Part shown: positions 36,201 through 45,454 of the stretch, piece by piece
Numbering within the stretch: the first letter of the stretch is position 1
How the letters are laid out: each line of letters starts with the position of its first letter
NCBI GenBank assembly: GCA_944326315.1
Contig: CALVDP010000005.1
Coordinates: forward strand, 1 to 64,000
DNA from: an uncultured Bacteroidales bacterium
Lineage (GTDB): Bacteria > Bacteroidota > Bacteroidia > Bacteroidales > UBA932
Direction: 5' to 3'
Length of the DNA stretch: 64,000 nucleotides
The notes under the pieces: model-generated
Seen by the model: only the letters and a program-made list of their open reading frames with translations
Databases searched by the model: none
Told to the model about the DNA's origin: nothing
Position numbers and translations under genes: made by a program

Positions 36201-37354
36201 TCATAAATGAAGGATACCGGCATCCCGTTGAACATGGACAATGAATCCGGGTCTATCCTGACTATTTCCCCGTCATTGCGCATGACATACAGGTTTCCGT
36301 CCCGGGTCGAAATCCAGAGCCTGTCCGCACTGTCGACATACAGACATACCACATGGTCTTTGCCGGCCGCGTCCGAGACCGTATACAGGCTGAAGTCATC
36401 GACATGGCGTATCTTCTTGTAACATCCGTTGCCGATAGTCCCTATCCACAGGACATCAGACCTGTCCATATAGAATGACGTGATGTCACAACTGTTGAAG
36501 CCGTACTCGGCGTATGGCCCGTACCTGTGGACAAGGCGGAAATCCCTGTCATAGCAGACCATCCCGTCCCTTCTTGTGCCGACCCATAAATATCCTGACG
36601 ATGTCTCATAGAGCGATATGGCTTCATAGGAATTGAGCTTTTCACAAGACCAGTCCGTACAGTCCACCACATAGCATCCGTCATAGCCTGCGGCAAGTAT
36701 CCTGTCCTCATCTTCAAGGTAGACCGCAGAACAGCAGTAGACATCAGGCAGGAAAGGCTTTAGGGCATACCCTCCCCCACTGGTCTTTTCGTAAAGGGAG
36801 AGCCCTGCAGGAGTACATAGCACCATGCCCTTTCCCGGGACGGAACATCCTCCCATTACGCCCGAGTCAAGCCAGTGTGAATCCATGTTCCAGCTGCCGT
36901 CCGTAATATCCAGCAGGGAGATACCTGCATCAGTGCATATGCAGACCTTGCCGTCATGGCCGAACATCCCGTTCACATTATTGAGAGGTACAGGTATCGT
37001 CCGGACGAACCTGTCGTTCCCGGTATCATACACCGAAAGTCCGCCGGTCTCCGTGCCTATATACAACATCCCGTCCCCCGGGAAATAGAGGGATTTTATC
37101 CTTGAACTTTTCAGGATGGAGTTGGTGACATTGAACACCTCCATACTTATGCCGTCATACCGGCACAGTCCCGAATATGTCCCGAACCAGATGAAGCCTT
37201 CATTGTCTCCGGTAATCGCACTCACGTCCGTATGCGGAAGATTCTCCGATACGGATATCTGTTCAAGGTAAAGTCTTTCGCGGGCGTCCGCAAATACCGT
37301 CATACAGCACCAGGCCGCAATGCCGGACAATATGATATGGAATTTCATGCTCAC
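33260..37354 (-). CDS. Hybrid two-component system regulator (HTCS) of the polysaccharide locus
   Basis: The 1364-residue one-protein signalling system begins with a signal peptide (to about residue 24). A large periplasmic Reg_prop beta-propeller sensor follows (GFIWFGTYSGLCRYDG, DVLWIGTIGNGCYKK), then a Y_Y_Y domain near 735-800 and one membrane helix near 805-825. The cytoplasmic part has a HisKA domain with LHEIKTPLTLI (about residue 850), an HATPase domain (GMGIGLAVSKH), a receiver with DIIISDVIMPEMDG (Asp about 1163), and a C-terminal AraC HTH (about 1270-1364). HTCS proteins bind an oligosaccharide in the periplasm and activate the adjacent susCD and enzyme genes. The two conserved operator-like sites are its probable targets. 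Confidence 0.95.
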   Translation of the reverse strand: MSMKFHIILSGIAAWCCMTVFADARERLYLEQISVSENLPHTDVSAITGDNEGFIWFGTYSGLCRYDGISMEVFNVTNSILKSSRIKSLYFPGDGMLYIGTETGGLSVYDTGNDRFVRTIPVPLNNVNGMFGHDGKVCICTDAGISLLDITDGSWNMDSHWLDSGVMGGCSVPGKGMVLCTPAGLSLYEKTSGGGYALKPFLPDVYCCSAVYLEDEDRILAAGYDGCYVVDCTDWSCEKLNSYEAISLYETSSGYLWVGTRRDGMVCYDRDFRLVHRYGPYAEYGFNSCDITSFYMDRSDVLWIGTIGNGCYKKIRHVDDFSLYTVSDAAGKDHVVCLYVDSADRLWISTRDGNLYVMRNDGEIVRIDPDSLSMFNGMPVSFIYEDVNGSIWISAWTCGPKIISGDNIVRALEGRHFSFNGFPGNQLLNTSSIYMAEKDSFGHLWLSTNHGVFRYVPGKGPGGGWYRGLWTGFSSDPADSSSLADNFCTDILAEDHDGKHYVWIGSRLGLTRFICDDGGDVESVLRVYPSQDEAGLKGDYISALHKDKVGSLWIATLGGGLNKLTGRRDAPDLHFLHYNSGNCDFVTNEFESIQEDGDGIFWIGSSRGLVRFDPGDGDVRTFFRNDGLQSDVFKIWASGKFHDGRLVFGGPDGFNIFDPFRISRNGIPPRIVLTGLEVNGTEISPGDSLKGRPVIEKPLRHAGKIVLPYDCNSLSFSFAALHYEHPEMNRYRFRLEGFDNMWHYTDGRNTSATYLNLKHGKYVFSVYGANSDGRWGDEPARLAVTVRPPLWKSTGAMLLYLCAGLAMLYLLKTAVQRRNRQHYELEMEHKLRLEEEQRNENEMKFHTDFLHEIKTPLTLITTPVNELLESANIGKTTRDRLLLVRRSTMILQKLLDTVTDLRKYDNGKIRLHVVEVNFCRFVEETALLFVPTMKKRGIAFTLDLPETPVILFIDKMEMEKVLMNLLSNAIRYSPETGGDIRLSVRKDNSGGYDGVLLSVSNTGMGIMPEDLEKIFVRFHQGVNNNLGKGMGIGLAVSKHIVTLHGGEIYAESVPGKNAVFYLRLRTGDAHFDESEIDRDYSNSDNPANYEALPEIQDDTPPRFSYSSGKTYTVLVADDSPDLRNYLGKLLSMHYNVIMAQDGREAYEKAIADQPDIIISDVIMPEMDGMELCQRIKANPDTSHIPVILLSARSLPVDKIEGFESLADDYMTKPFHPELLVSRIDNLIRQRESIREAFRNSITVEPSAITGTTSDERFMKNVISVIEEHISDAEFGVDELCEEVGLSRPTLYRKIKSVTGLSAIRFMRSIRLKRAAQMLASDDNLSVSSVMYSTGFNNISYFSKIFYEEFHVLPKDFHKKGGGVS

Positions 37355-37371
37355 GTCTCATAAGCGACATA

Positions 37372-37402
37372 CAAACTTAATCGTTTTTCCTGTCTTCTGC
37401 AA
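37372..37402 (-). promoter_or_regulatory. HTCS promoter
   Basis: On the minus strand TTG (37400-37402) is followed after exactly 20 bp by TAAGTTTG (37372-37379), a full TAnnTTTG match, 17 bp before the ATG. Unlike the two target promoters it has both elements and lacks the 34-bp motif, which fits basal expression of the regulator. Confidence 0.55.
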
Positions 37403-37510
37403 TCAACGGCAATCCCAGTCCCCACATTATTCTGTCGGCAGCACCGAAGCTGCCGTTTCCGGCGCATGTATGGTCCAGACTATTCCCCGAACCCGGACCA
37501 GGACCGGTCC

Positions 37511-37645
37511 TCAGATATCATTCTCCTGAAACAGGCGACGATTTTCATAACCTTTTCTGAACTTTGCCATAAACTCATTTTTTCGGTCATCCACACGGTA
37601 TGAATAACCGGCAGGCTTATATGAGAGATAATTGTCTGCAATCAT
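37511..37645 (-). CDS. Hypothetical protein, 44 residues
   Basis: A short frame starts at an ATG that overlaps the stop of the preceding ORF as ATGA (37642-37645) and ends in TGA at 37511. It is rich in Tyr, Arg and Lys (MIADNYLSYKPAGY, then FMAKFRKGYENRRLFQ). The ATGA coupling and protein-like composition support translation. I do not recognise the family. It is the last member of a degenerate accessory cluster. Confidence 0.45.
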   Translation of the reverse strand: MIADNYLSYKPAGYSYRVDDRKNEFMAKFRKGYENRRLFQENDI

Positions 37646-38140
37646 ACGGCAGATGTATCATCGTCAATAATAACAGAACGCCGGGACCTGAGGACCTTCA
37701 TTACCCGGTCTGCTATGAGACTCCTTATCTCATCCTGATAGTCTAATTCGATGAACGGATGCCTGGAGAACTGGTCTTCGCAGATACGGGCCAAGTCTAT
37801 CTCATCAGGCTCGCTCCAGGATATCTTACCGAATTTTATGTTCGGAGCGACTTTCACCGCAACGGCAATATTCGTCTTGGCCCGGGCGACATCATCCGGA
37901 TCAATCCGCATCTGATGTCCACGCACAAAATGCAACACGTGAGGAAGAGTGACAGTATATCTGTCCGGATCATCTTCACCCAAGACAGAGCACAGTATAT
38001 TCTTGATGATAATTATGATTTCATCCTTAAGGTTATCCTCATATTCCCGCTTGTACTTGATCTCGAATTTCGTGCTGCCGGAAAGGCTCTCCAATGAGTT
38101 CCATGACCTTCTGTTTCGTAATATGTATCGTCTTTTTCAT
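37642..38140 (-). pseudogene. Hypothetical gene, probably frameshifted near its 5' end
   Basis: The long frame covers 150 residues from a TTG at 38094 (ESLSGSTKFEIKYKREYED to IIDDDTSAV). A natural-looking ATG start at 38140 (MKKTIHITKQKVMELIGE) lies in another frame, the one now joined to the upstream ATPase. The two would join as IGE-SLSG if two bases (AG) were restored in the GGAGAG tract near 38090-38096. I therefore read it as a slippage frameshift. Translation from TTG is the alternative. I do not recognise the product, which is mostly helical and charged. It overlaps the 44-residue ORF downstream. Confidence 0.5.
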
Positions 38141-39070
38141 ATCGACATTACTTTGAGGATGCCAGCACCATGTAACTTCCGTCTCCCGGATAAAACAATA
38201 AGAAAGGAAATCTTCCGCACTGATGCCACCGTCTCCAACGATAAACGCAGCCTGCGGATTGAAAAGTTTGCGGAATTTGTCCAGCCCGTCCGTCCGTTTC
38301 TCCGCATTGTTTTTCACCTCAATAGCCACTACCGAACCTTTCTTGCGCAAAACGAAATCGACTTCATCATCCCGTTCACGCCAATAAAATACTTCAAAAC
38401 GATGCACGAAGGCTTGGCTTACCAGATAGGCACCGATACCCGATTCAAAGATTCGTCCCCATGCCTTGCGGTTGAGTATCGCCTGTTCAAAGGTCAACGG
38501 GCTATATACCAACTTCAACGCATTGTTATAGGCCTGCAACTTAGGGATACTGGCACGCCGCCTTGCCATATCCACGCTGAACTTCTGAAGCCTGCAAAGC
38601 AATCCGCTCTCGTCCAACAGATTGATATAGCCTGCCAATGTTACTGTGTTCCCTGCATCTTGAAGCGAGCCTAGCATCTTGTTCAACGAAAGTAATTCGC
38701 CCGAATAGGCTGCTCCCAGCTCAAAGGTCTGCCGAAGTAAGGCTGGTTTACTTATCGGCGTATCCATCAGAATATCTTTGTTAATGGTCGCCTCAATGAT
38801 GGCCGACTGGATGTATTGGCTGAAGCGGTCTTCATCGCCTATCAAAGTAGCCGCACCGGGATAGCCTCCATAGAACATATATTGGTCAAGCGAAAAGCCG
38901 AAACACTCCTTCATTTCCTGATAGCTCCAATGGGACATGCGTATTTCCTCAAACCGCCCAGCCAATGACTCAGACAATCGCTTTTCCAATAACACACGAC
39001 TGCTCCCCAAAATCAAGACCCTGATATCGCGGTCATGGAACGTATCATCGTCCCACTCCTTTTTCACCAC
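38039..39070 (-). pseudogene. 5'-truncated DUF4143-type AAA ATPase
   Basis: The frame encodes the C-terminal part of the AAA ATPase/DUF4143 family: LILGSSRVLLEKRLSESLAGRF, FGFSLDQYMFYGGYPGAA, the DUF4143 helical region and the restriction-endonuclease-like end YWRERDDEVDFVLRKKGSVVAIEVKN. The Walker A P-loop and Walker B, normally about 90 residues before this point, are absent. The only upstream remnant is INEVVKKEW, cut by a TAA at about 39095. It cannot be a working ATPase. Its 3' end runs on in frame into the start of the next ORF, which also suggests decay. Confidence 0.8.
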
Positions 39071-39229
39071 CTCGTTTATACATATTATTACATTTTACTC
39101 AATACAATGAGAACTTTTACTCACAGCAAAAGCAACAAATTTATTTGAGTAATAATCATGGATTTACAATTTACCGGGCGGTTCTAGAACCTGTACCGGT
39201 GGCTGTCTTACCTGACCGGCCGGAATCAA

Positions 39230-39259
39230 AAAAAGCGGCCTAGGTACAGGTCGCTTTTT
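39230..39259 (-). terminator. Terminator of the ribosomal protein operon
   Basis: AAAAAGCGGCCT pairs with AGGTCGCTTTTT (12 bp, one wobble) around a 6-nt loop, with a T-run on the minus strand. It sits 20 bp after the rplQ stop and closes the operon. Confidence 0.85.
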
Positions 39260-39278
39260 CAGATATTTTACAAAGGGA

Positions 39279-39806
39279 TTATTCCGCTTTCTTCTCTTCT
39301 GCAGGAGCCTCGGCAGGTGCTTCCACCGGAGTTTCCTCAACCTTTGCAGGAGCTTCTGCTGCTGCCGGAGCAGACGCCTTCTTGGAGCGGCTGCGGCGGG
39401 TAGAAGTCTTCTTGGCCTCTTTCTTAGGAGAAGAAGCAAGTGCTGCCTCGTTGAAGTCGACAAACTCTATGAGAGCCATCTCGGCTGCATCACCGTGACG
39501 GAAACCTACCTTCAGTATCCTGGTATAGCCGCCCGGACGGGTAGCTATCTTCGGAGAGATAGTACCGAAAAGCTCTTTCACAGCCTCCTTGTTCTTCAGA
39601 TAGCTGAATACAGTACGGCGAGAATGAGTGGTGTCCTCCTTTGACTTGGTCACGAGAGGTTCCACATACATCTTGAGAGCCTTTGCCTTGGCAAGCGTAG
39701 TCGTAATCCTCTTATGCTCGATAAGGGAAACAGCCATATTTGCAAGAAGAGCCTTGCGGTGGCCGCTCTTGCGGCTAAGATGATTGATTGATTTATTGTG
39801 CCTCAT
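39279..39806 (-). CDS. rplQ: 50S ribosomal protein L17
   Basis: The first 117 or so residues are the L17 core ([63 protein letters not shown]). The remaining 58 residues are a low-complexity Ala/Glu/Lys/Pro tail, longer than the 127-residue E. coli protein and known in this phylum. It is the last gene of the operon, 3 bp after rpoA. Confidence 0.97.
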   Translation of the reverse strand: MRHNKSINHLSRKSGHRKALLANMAVSLIEHKRITTTLAKAKALKMYVEPLVTKSKEDTTHSRRTVFSYLKNKEAVKELFGTISPKIATRPGGYTRILKVGFRHGDAAEMALIEFVDFNEAALASSPKKEAKKTSTRRSRSKKASAPAAAEAPAKVEETPVEAPAEAPAEEKKAE

Positions 39807-39809
39807 TTT

Positions 39810-40817
39810 CTATAGGGTCTTTTTCTTTGGTTCAATATTATACTTGGATACATCCATGCCGAACGAAAGCTTCATTTTCTCCACGAGAAGATCTATCTCG
39901 TTGAGAGATTTTCTTCCGAAGTTCCTGAACTTCATCAGCTCAGACCTCGAATATGACACCAGGTCGGCGAATGTATCAATATCTGCTGCCTTCAGGCAAT
40001 TGTATGCCCTCACTGAAAGTCCCATATCGGAAAGCTTGGTGAGAAGCAGATGCCTCATCCTGAGTGACTCCTCGTCCAGCTCCTTGGAATCTGATTCAAC
40101 CGCACTTTCGAGAGAAAGCTTCTTCTCGTCCGTGAACAGCTTGAAGTGATAGATAAGGATATTGGCAGCCTCCTGAAGCGCAAGCTTCGGAGAGATGGAG
40201 CCGTCAGTGATGATTTCAAGCGTGAGCTTCTCATAGTCCGTCTTCTGCTCAACACGCCAGTTGTCCACAATCCAGTTCACATTCTTGATAGGGGTATAGA
40301 TGGCGTCAACAGGGATAGTGCCGATCGGAGTATCTGAATCAATGTTCTCATCCGCTGGCACGAAACCGCGTCCCTTGTTGATGTTGAGAGAAATTTCCAG
40401 CTTTACGGAAGGCTCAAGCGAGCAGATATGCAACTCTGGATTCAACACCTTGAAAGAAGACAATCCCTTGGAAATATCCTCCGCGGTAAACTCCTGTTTG
40501 CCGCTGATCACGATGTTTGCCACCTCGGAATCTACAGTATCAACCATTCTCTTGAACCTCACTTGCTTGAGATTAAGAATAATATCCTGCATCCCCTCAA
40601 TCACGCCCGGGATAGTGGCGAACTCCTGGTCCACCCCCGTGATCTTGACTGAATTGATAGCAAACCCTTCCAGAGAAGACAATAATATACGACGGAGAGC
40701 ATTCCCGATGGTCTGTCCGTAGCCAGGCTCAAGCGGCCTGAACTCGAACCGGCCGACAGTATCTGTCCCTTCGAGCATTATTACCTTGTCCGGTTTCTGA
40801 AATGCTAAGATTGCCAT
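39810..40817 (-). CDS. rpoA: RNA polymerase alpha subunit
   Basis: The 335-residue protein has an N-terminal assembly domain ([27 protein letters not shown], residues about 22-235). A linker leads to the C-terminal helix-hairpin-helix domain ([36 protein letters not shown]). It nucleates core polymerase assembly and contacts upstream DNA and activators. It lies between rpsD and rplQ, the standard alpha-operon position. Confidence 0.98.
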   Translation of the reverse strand: MAILAFQKPDKVIMLEGTDTVGRFEFRPLEPGYGQTIGNALRRILLSSLEGFAINSVKITGVDQEFATIPGVIEGMQDIILNLKQVRFKRMVDTVDSEVANIVISGKQEFTAEDISKGLSSFKVLNPELHICSLEPSVKLEISLNINKGRGFVPADENIDSDTPIGTIPVDAIYTPIKNVNWIVDNWRVEQKTDYEKLTLEIITDGSISPKLALQEAANILIYHFKLFTDEKKLSLESAVESDSKELDEESLRMRHLLLTKLSDMGLSVRAYNCLKAADIDTFADLVSYSRSELMKFRNFGRKSLNEIDLLVEKMKLSFGMDVSKYNIEPKKKTL

Positions 40818-40845
40818 ATTCTGATTTCTTTATTGGTGTTAACTG

Positions 40846-41448
40846 TTATTTAGAGTACAACTCGACGATAAGCTGCTCGTTGATGTTCTCCGGAATCTCT
40901 TCCCTTACAGGGACATTGAGATACTTTCCTGTGAGAGTCTTGGAGTCGAATTCAAGCCATGAGTACTTAGGGGCGGAAGCCACACTGTTCTGGATGACCT
41001 CAAGGCTCTTTGACCTTTCTCTTACAGCTACCACATCACCTGGCTTTACCTGTGCTGAAGGAATGTTGCATACAGCACCGTTAAGAGTGATATGGCAATG
41101 TGAGACAAGCTGTCTTGCAGCAGCCCTTGTAGGAGCTATACCAAGCCTGTATACCAGGTTGTCAAGACGGGACTCAAGCAATGTAAGCAGGTTCTCACCT
41201 TTCTGTCCCTTCATGCGGGAAGCCTTCTCGTAAGTGTTGCGGAACTGCCTTTCGAGGAGTCCGTATGTATACTTCACTTTCTGCTTCTCACGCAGCTGGG
41301 TACCGTACTCTGAGGATTTCTTGCGCTTTCTGGCCAGGCCATGCTGTCCCGGAGGGTAGTTCCTCTTTTCGAAATCCTTGTCTGTTCCGAAAATCGGCTC
41401 TCCGAACTTACGAGCGATTTTAGTAGTTGGTCCAGTATATCTTGCCAT
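40846..41448 (-). CDS. rpsD: 30S ribosomal protein S4
   Basis: The 200-residue primary 16S rRNA-binding protein has the N-terminal [20 protein letters not shown], the basic [19 protein letters not shown], and an S4 RNA-binding fold in [20 protein letters not shown] (about residues 94-113). No zinc cysteine cluster is present at the N-terminus. It starts the alpha-operon part with rpsK and rpsM. Confidence 0.98.
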   Translation of the reverse strand: MARYTGPTTKIARKFGEPIFGTDKDFEKRNYPPGQHGLARKRKKSSEYGTQLREKQKVKYTYGLLERQFRNTYEKASRMKGQKGENLLTLLESRLDNLVYRLGIAPTRAAARQLVSHCHITLNGAVCNIPSAQVKPGDVVAVRERSKSLEVIQNSVASAPKYSWLEFDSKTLTGKYLNVPVREEIPENINEQLIVELYSK

Positions 41449-41473
41449 AGTAATTTTCCTTTATCTCTAAAAA

Positions 41474-41866
41474 TTAAACTTTACGACGGCCTTTTGGTCT
41501 ACATCCGTTATGCGGCATAGGAGTCACATCTATAATCTCGGTGATCTCTATTCCTGCCCCATGTATTGTCCTGATAGCGGACTCACGGCCGGCGCCTGGC
41601 CCTTTCACGTAAGCTTTCACCTTGCGGAGACCGAGGTCATACGCGGTCTTGGCAGCATCTGCGGCAGCCACCTGCGCAGCATAAGGGGTATTCTTCTTGG
41701 AGCCCCTGAAGCCGCTCTTACCTGCAGAAGACCAGCTGATGACCTGACCGATGCTGTTTGTAAGGGTCACGATGACGTTGTTGAAGGTCGATGAAATATG
41801 AGCCTCTCCGTAAGCGTCAACCTTGACAACCCTCTTCTTGTTTGTTGTTGTTGTTTTCTTTGCCAT
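41474..41866 (-). CDS. rpsK: 30S ribosomal protein S11
   Basis: The 130-residue protein has the signature [19 protein letters not shown], a central [11 protein letters not shown] and the C-terminal [16 protein letters not shown]. It forms part of the small-subunit platform. A purine-rich GGGAGAT lies just upstream of the ATG as a possible Shine-Dalgarno site. Confidence 0.98.
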   Translation of the reverse strand: MAKKTTTTNKKRVVKVDAYGEAHISSTFNNVIVTLTNSIGQVISWSSAGKSGFRGSKKNTPYAAQVAAADAAKTAYDLGLRKVKAYVKGPGAGRESAIRTIHGAGIEITEIIDVTPMPHNGCRPKGRRKV

Positions 41867-41879
41867 AATTCATCTCCCG

Positions 41880-42257
41880 TTATTTGGTTGCCTTCTTCTT
41901 GTTGGCAACTGTTTTCTTCTTACCCTTCCTTGTACGGGCGTTGTTCTTGGTGCTCTGCCCGCGTACCGGCAGACCGATACGATGACGGATACCCCTGTAG
42001 CAACCGATATCCATCAGACGTTTGATATTCATCTGGATAGCGGAACGAAGCTCTCCTTCAATCTTGTACTCGGTAGCAATCACATTACGGATACCGGCTA
42101 TCTGCTCGTCATTCCATTCCCCGACCTTCGTATCGAAATCGATACCGAGTCCGGACAGAATCTTTCTTGCTGAGCTGCGGCCAATCCCGAAGATATAGGT
42201 CAGACCTATCTCTCCTCTCTTGTTGTTAGGTAAATCAACTCCGGCTATTCTTGCCAT
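41880..42257 (-). CDS. rpsM: 30S ribosomal protein S13
   Basis: The 125-residue small-subunit head protein contacts the 50S subunit and tRNA. Recognised by [21 protein letters not shown] and the basic C-terminal [20 protein letters not shown]. It is followed by rpsK after 13 bp. Confidence 0.98.
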   Translation of the reverse strand: MARIAGVDLPNNKRGEIGLTYIFGIGRSSARKILSGLGIDFDTKVGEWNDEQIAGIRNVIATEYKIEGELRSAIQMNIKRLMDIGCYRGIRHRIGLPVRGQSTKNNARTRKGKKKTVANKKKATK

Positions 42258-42296
42258 AATTATCTTGCTTTATTTTATTATACAACTTAATAAAAA

Positions 42297-42413
42297 TTAT
42301 CCCTGACGCATTTTGAATTTCGGATTTTTCTTGCAGATCACGTAAAGGCGACCTTTACGCTTAACGATCTTGCAATCCTCACTGCGCTTCTTTATGGATG
42401 CTTTGACTTTCAT
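42297..42413 (-). CDS. rpmJ: 50S ribosomal protein L36
   Basis: The 38-residue protein reads [17 protein letters not shown] and ends [10 protein letters not shown]. Of the four usual zinc ligands only Cys14 and Cys27 remain; Ser11 and Phe33 replace the first Cys and the His. It is therefore a variant that probably does not bind zinc. The infA-rpmJ-rpsM order is standard. Confidence 0.97.
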   Translation of the reverse strand: MKVKASIKKRSEDCKIVKRKGRLYVICKKNPKFKMRQG

Positions 42414-42425
42414 TTTCGTAAACTT

Positions 42426-42644
42426 TTATTTATACCTGAATGAAATTCTTCCTTTTGTCAAATCATAGGGTGACATCTCTACCCTGACCCTGTCACCAGG
42501 TAGAATCTTGATATAGTGCATTCTCATCTTACCGGAGATGTGGGCCAGAATCACGTGCCCGTTTTCTAGTTCGACCTTAAACATTGCATTCGGCAGTGTC
42601 TCTACTATGACACCTTCCTGTTCTATCGCTGACTGTTTCGGCAT
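42426..42644 (-). CDS. infA: Translation initiation factor IF-1
   Basis: The 72-residue OB-fold protein has the signature [20 protein letters not shown], the central [17 protein letters not shown] and the C-terminal [15 protein letters not shown]. It binds the 30S A site during initiation. It is 12 bp downstream of map. Confidence 0.98.
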   Translation of the reverse strand: MPKQSAIEQEGVIVETLPNAMFKVELENGHVILAHISGKMRMHYIKILPGDRVRVEMSPYDLTKGRISFRYK

Positions 42645-42656
42645 TAAAATATCACT

Positions 42657-43433
42657 TTAAAATTCAACATCAGGTTTTTCAATATAATCAAAGGTAGACA
42701 GTACTTCAGGAACGCCTTTACGGACAACAACCGTAAGTTCGAAATGTGCGGATTTCCTGTGGTCCGCAGTATGCACCTCCCAACCATTTCTTGCCAGGTA
42801 CACACCACGGGCGCCCGCATTGATCATCGGCTCTATGCAGATGGTCATCCCATCCACAAGCTTGGAGCCTCTGCCCGGCATCCCGTAATTCGGGACTCCA
42901 GGATTTTCATGCATGTTCCTGCCGATTCCGTGACCCTCAAGTTCACGTACGACAGAGAAACCGAACGATTCCGCATACGATTGCACCGCGTGTCCGATAT
43001 CACCGGTCCTGTTACCGTGCACTGCCTTCTCTATTCCCTTGTAAAGGGATGCCTTGGTGACCTCAAGGAGTTTCTTCGCCTCCTCATCCACCTCCCCGAC
43101 AGGGAAAGTATATGCAGAGTCACCGTTGTAGCCCTTGTACAGGGTGCCGCAGTCCACGGAGACTATGTCACCTTCCTTCAGCACATAGTCTGAAGGGAAA
43201 CCGTGTACCACGACATCGTTTACAGAAATACAGAGAGCAGCAGGAAAGCCTTCATAACCTAAGAAGCTCGGGATAGCTCCGTTGTCACGGATATAAGTCT
43301 CTGCCACCCTATTCAACTCGCGAGTTGTCACACCAGGGGCGACAGCCTTACCGACCACAGCCAATGTCTTTGACACGAGAATGGCATTCTCGCGCATCAG
43401 CGCTATCTCTTCTTCTGTCTTTGGCTTTACCAT
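42657..43433 (-). CDS. map: Type I methionine aminopeptidase
   Basis: The 258-residue metallopeptidase removes the initiator methionine. Metal ligands are seen as Asp in VSVDCGTLYKGYNGDSAYTF, His in GHGIGRNMHENPGVPNYG, and Glu in TICIEPMIN and the late FELTVVV. It lies between secY and infA, a common position in Bacteroidetes, with no adk gene inserted. Confidence 0.97.
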   Translation of the reverse strand: MVKPKTEEEIALMRENAILVSKTLAVVGKAVAPGVTTRELNRVAETYIRDNGAIPSFLGYEGFPAALCISVNDVVVHGFPSDYVLKEGDIVSVDCGTLYKGYNGDSAYTFPVGEVDEEAKKLLEVTKASLYKGIEKAVHGNRTGDIGHAVQSYAESFGFSVVRELEGHGIGRNMHENPGVPNYGMPGRGSKLVDGMTICIEPMINAGARGVYLARNGWEVHTADHRKSAHFELTVVVRKGVPEVLSTFDYIEKPDVEF

Positions 43434-43456
43434 AATATATCTATGATTAACTGAAA

Positions 43457-44794
43457 TTACATTCCAGAGCGTCCTTTCAGGCGGCCTGTCTTCATGAGAC
43501 CGTCATAGTGACGCATGATCAGATGACTTTCTATCTGCTGGAGGGTATCCAGTACAACACCGACAAGAATCAGCAGCGATGTACCGCCGTAGAAACTTGC
43601 AAACTGGTTGTTCACGCCCAGCAGCATGGCAAACGCAGGCAGGATGGCAATGAGAGCGAGGAATACGGAGCCTGGAAGAGTGACCCTTGACATGATGGTG
43701 TCAAGATACTCCACAGTCTTCTTTCCAGGCTTCACGCCCGGTATGAAACCATTGTTCTGCTTCAGCTGCTCCGCCATCATGGTAGGGTTTACCGTAACGG
43801 CGGTATAGAAATACGTGAAAATCACGACGAGAAGTCCGAATATGAGGTTATACCAGAAGCCGGTATAGTTGCTCAGAGTGGCAGCAAGACCCCTTGTTGC
43901 ATCGAACTGTGAGAAAATCAGCGGGAAAAGCATAAGTGCCTGTGCGAAAATGATAGGCATGACACCTGCAGCGTTGATCTTCATAGGTATGTACTGGCGG
44001 GTGCCGCCATACTGCTTGTTGCCCATGATCCTCTTCGCGTACTGTACAGGCACCTTCCTGACACCCTGCACGAGGGCGATAGCTGCCACGAACACGAAGA
44101 AAAGTATCACAAGCTCGACAATGAGCAGAAGCACACCTCCGTTTGTATTGTTCACCTTCTCACCGATTTCAGCTGTAAGGGCATAAGGAAGACGTGCGAT
44201 GATACCGACCATGATTATCAGGGAAATTCCGTTTCCGATACCCCTGTCGGTAATCCTTTCTCCCAGCCACATGACGAACATGGTGCCGCCGATCAGGATG
44301 ATGGTGGACACGAAGTTGAACATGAAGTTGCTCCATCCGAGGTTATGCACAGCCAGGAATGCGCTCTCCGGTATCTGGTTGTGAAGCGCTGCCATGTATG
44401 CAGGGCCCTGGATGCAGAGGATGGCGATGGTCAGATATCTTGTCATCTGGTTCATCTTCCGCCTTCCGCTCTCACCCTCCATCTGGAGTTTCCTGAAATA
44501 CGGGACAAACACACCGAGAAGCTGTATGACGATGGATGCCGAGATATATGGCATCACACCCAGTGCGAAAATTGAAGCATTGCCGAAGGCACCTCCGGAA
44601 AACATGTTGAGAAGGCCTACAAGACCTTCCTGAGTGTTGTCCTGAAGATTTGCCAGTTGGGCCGAGTCTATGCCCGGGAGCACGATAAACGAGCCCAGGC
44701 GATAAACCAGCAGCAAAAGAACCGTATACACGATTCTCTTGCGCAGTTCTTCAATCTTGAAGATGTTTCTGATAGTCTGGATAAACTTCTTCAT
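43457..44794 (-). CDS. secY: Protein translocase subunit SecY
   Basis: The 445-residue channel protein has ten membrane helices. It starts IFKIEELRKRIVYTVLLLLVYRLG and has a plug region near LANLQDNTQEGLVGLLNMFSGG, GERITDRGIGNGISLIIMVG, and the late loop PTMMAEQLKQNNGFIPGVKPG. It exports proteins with SecEG. Its ATG shares one base with the rplO stop (TAATG), so translation is probably coupled. Confidence 0.98.
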   Translation of the reverse strand: MKKFIQTIRNIFKIEELRKRIVYTVLLLLVYRLGSFIVLPGIDSAQLANLQDNTQEGLVGLLNMFSGGAFGNASIFALGVMPYISASIVIQLLGVFVPYFRKLQMEGESGRRKMNQMTRYLTIAILCIQGPAYMAALHNQIPESAFLAVHNLGWSNFMFNFVSTIILIGGTMFVMWLGERITDRGIGNGISLIIMVGIIARLPYALTAEIGEKVNNTNGGVLLLIVELVILFFVFVAAIALVQGVRKVPVQYAKRIMGNKQYGGTRQYIPMKINAAGVMPIIFAQALMLFPLIFSQFDATRGLAATLSNYTGFWYNLIFGLLVVIFTYFYTAVTVNPTMMAEQLKQNNGFIPGVKPGKKTVEYLDTIMSRVTLPGSVFLALIAILPAFAMLLGVNNQFASFYGGTSLLILVGVVLDTLQQIESHLIMRHYDGLMKTGRLKGRSGM

Positions 44795-45243
44795 TATTTC
44801 TCAATTGTAGTTGTTCCACCCTGTGCCTCGATCTTGGCAATGGCAGTCTTGGAGAATGCATCAGCCGATACTTCAAGCTTCGCGGTAAGATCACCGTTGC
44901 CGAGGATCTTGACAAGCGCAGTCTTGGATACGATACCGTTCTGCTTCAGAAGCTCGACATTGATGGAAGTCACACCAAGCTTTTCTGATATGGTCTGAAG
45001 GTCAGAGACATTGACCGGTACGTATTCCACCCTGTTCAGGCTGGTGAAACCGAATTTCGGCAGACGTCTCTGGATAGGCATCTGGCCTCCTTCAAATCCT
45101 ATCTTGCGGGAATATCCTGAACGTGCCTGTGCTCCCTTGTGTCCGCGGGTAGAAGTCCCGCCATGTCCTGAGCCTTCGCCACGGCCAATCCTTTTCTCCC
45201 TGCCTTTGGAACCTTTTGCAGGTTTCAATTCGTGCAATTTCAT
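44794..45243 (-). CDS. rplO: 50S ribosomal protein L15
   Basis: The 149-residue protein starts MKLHELKPAKGSKGREKRIGRG and has the glycine-rich GSGHGGTSTRGHKGAQARSG. A good Shine-Dalgarno sequence GGGAGGAA precedes the ATG, one of several in this operon. Its stop overlaps the secY start by one base. Confidence 0.98.
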   Translation of the reverse strand: MKLHELKPAKGSKGREKRIGRGEGSGHGGTSTRGHKGAQARSGYSRKIGFEGGQMPIQRRLPKFGFTSLNRVEYVPVNVSDLQTISEKLGVTSINVELLKQNGIVSKTALVKILGNGDLTAKLEVSADAFSKTAIAKIEAQGGTTTIEK

Positions 45244-45261
45244 TTCTAGATTCCTCCCTAA

Positions 45262-45441
45262 TTAAATTTCCTCTACTTTCACAAGGTGGAGAACTTTCTG
45301 CAACATGCCGTTGGTCACAGGGGTAAGCTCTACCTCTACAGACTGGTGCATCCTGCGGAGTCCAAGGTTCTGCAGATTGGCCTTCTGCCTCTTGTCAGCA
45401 CCATTCTTGCTTCTTATCTGGGTTATCTTGATCTTTGCCAT
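45262..45441 (-). CDS. rpmD: 50S ribosomal protein L30
   Basis: A 59-residue frame starts MAKIKITQIRSKNGADKRQK and contains LQNLGLRRMHQSVEVE, the L30 signature. It ends VKVEEI with TAA at 45262. A strong Shine-Dalgarno sequence AAGGAGGA precedes the start. It lies between rpsE and rplO as expected. Confidence 0.97.
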   Translation of the reverse strand: MAKIKITQIRSKNGADKRQKANLQNLGLRRMHQSVEVELTPVTNGMLQKVLHLVKVEEI

Positions 45442-45454
45442 TCGTCAATCCTCC

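Noticed and set aside
37372..37410. Third copy of the PUL operator motif before the HTCS gene
   Set aside because: AATCGTT and TGCAA occur but with 12 bp between them instead of 16, and the CAAAAAT block is absent.
39071..39229. tRNA or small RNA between rplQ and the ATPase remnant
   Set aside because: No cloverleaf or TTCRANNC arm could be found. Only a short palindrome GGTTCTAGAACC and the operon terminator are present.
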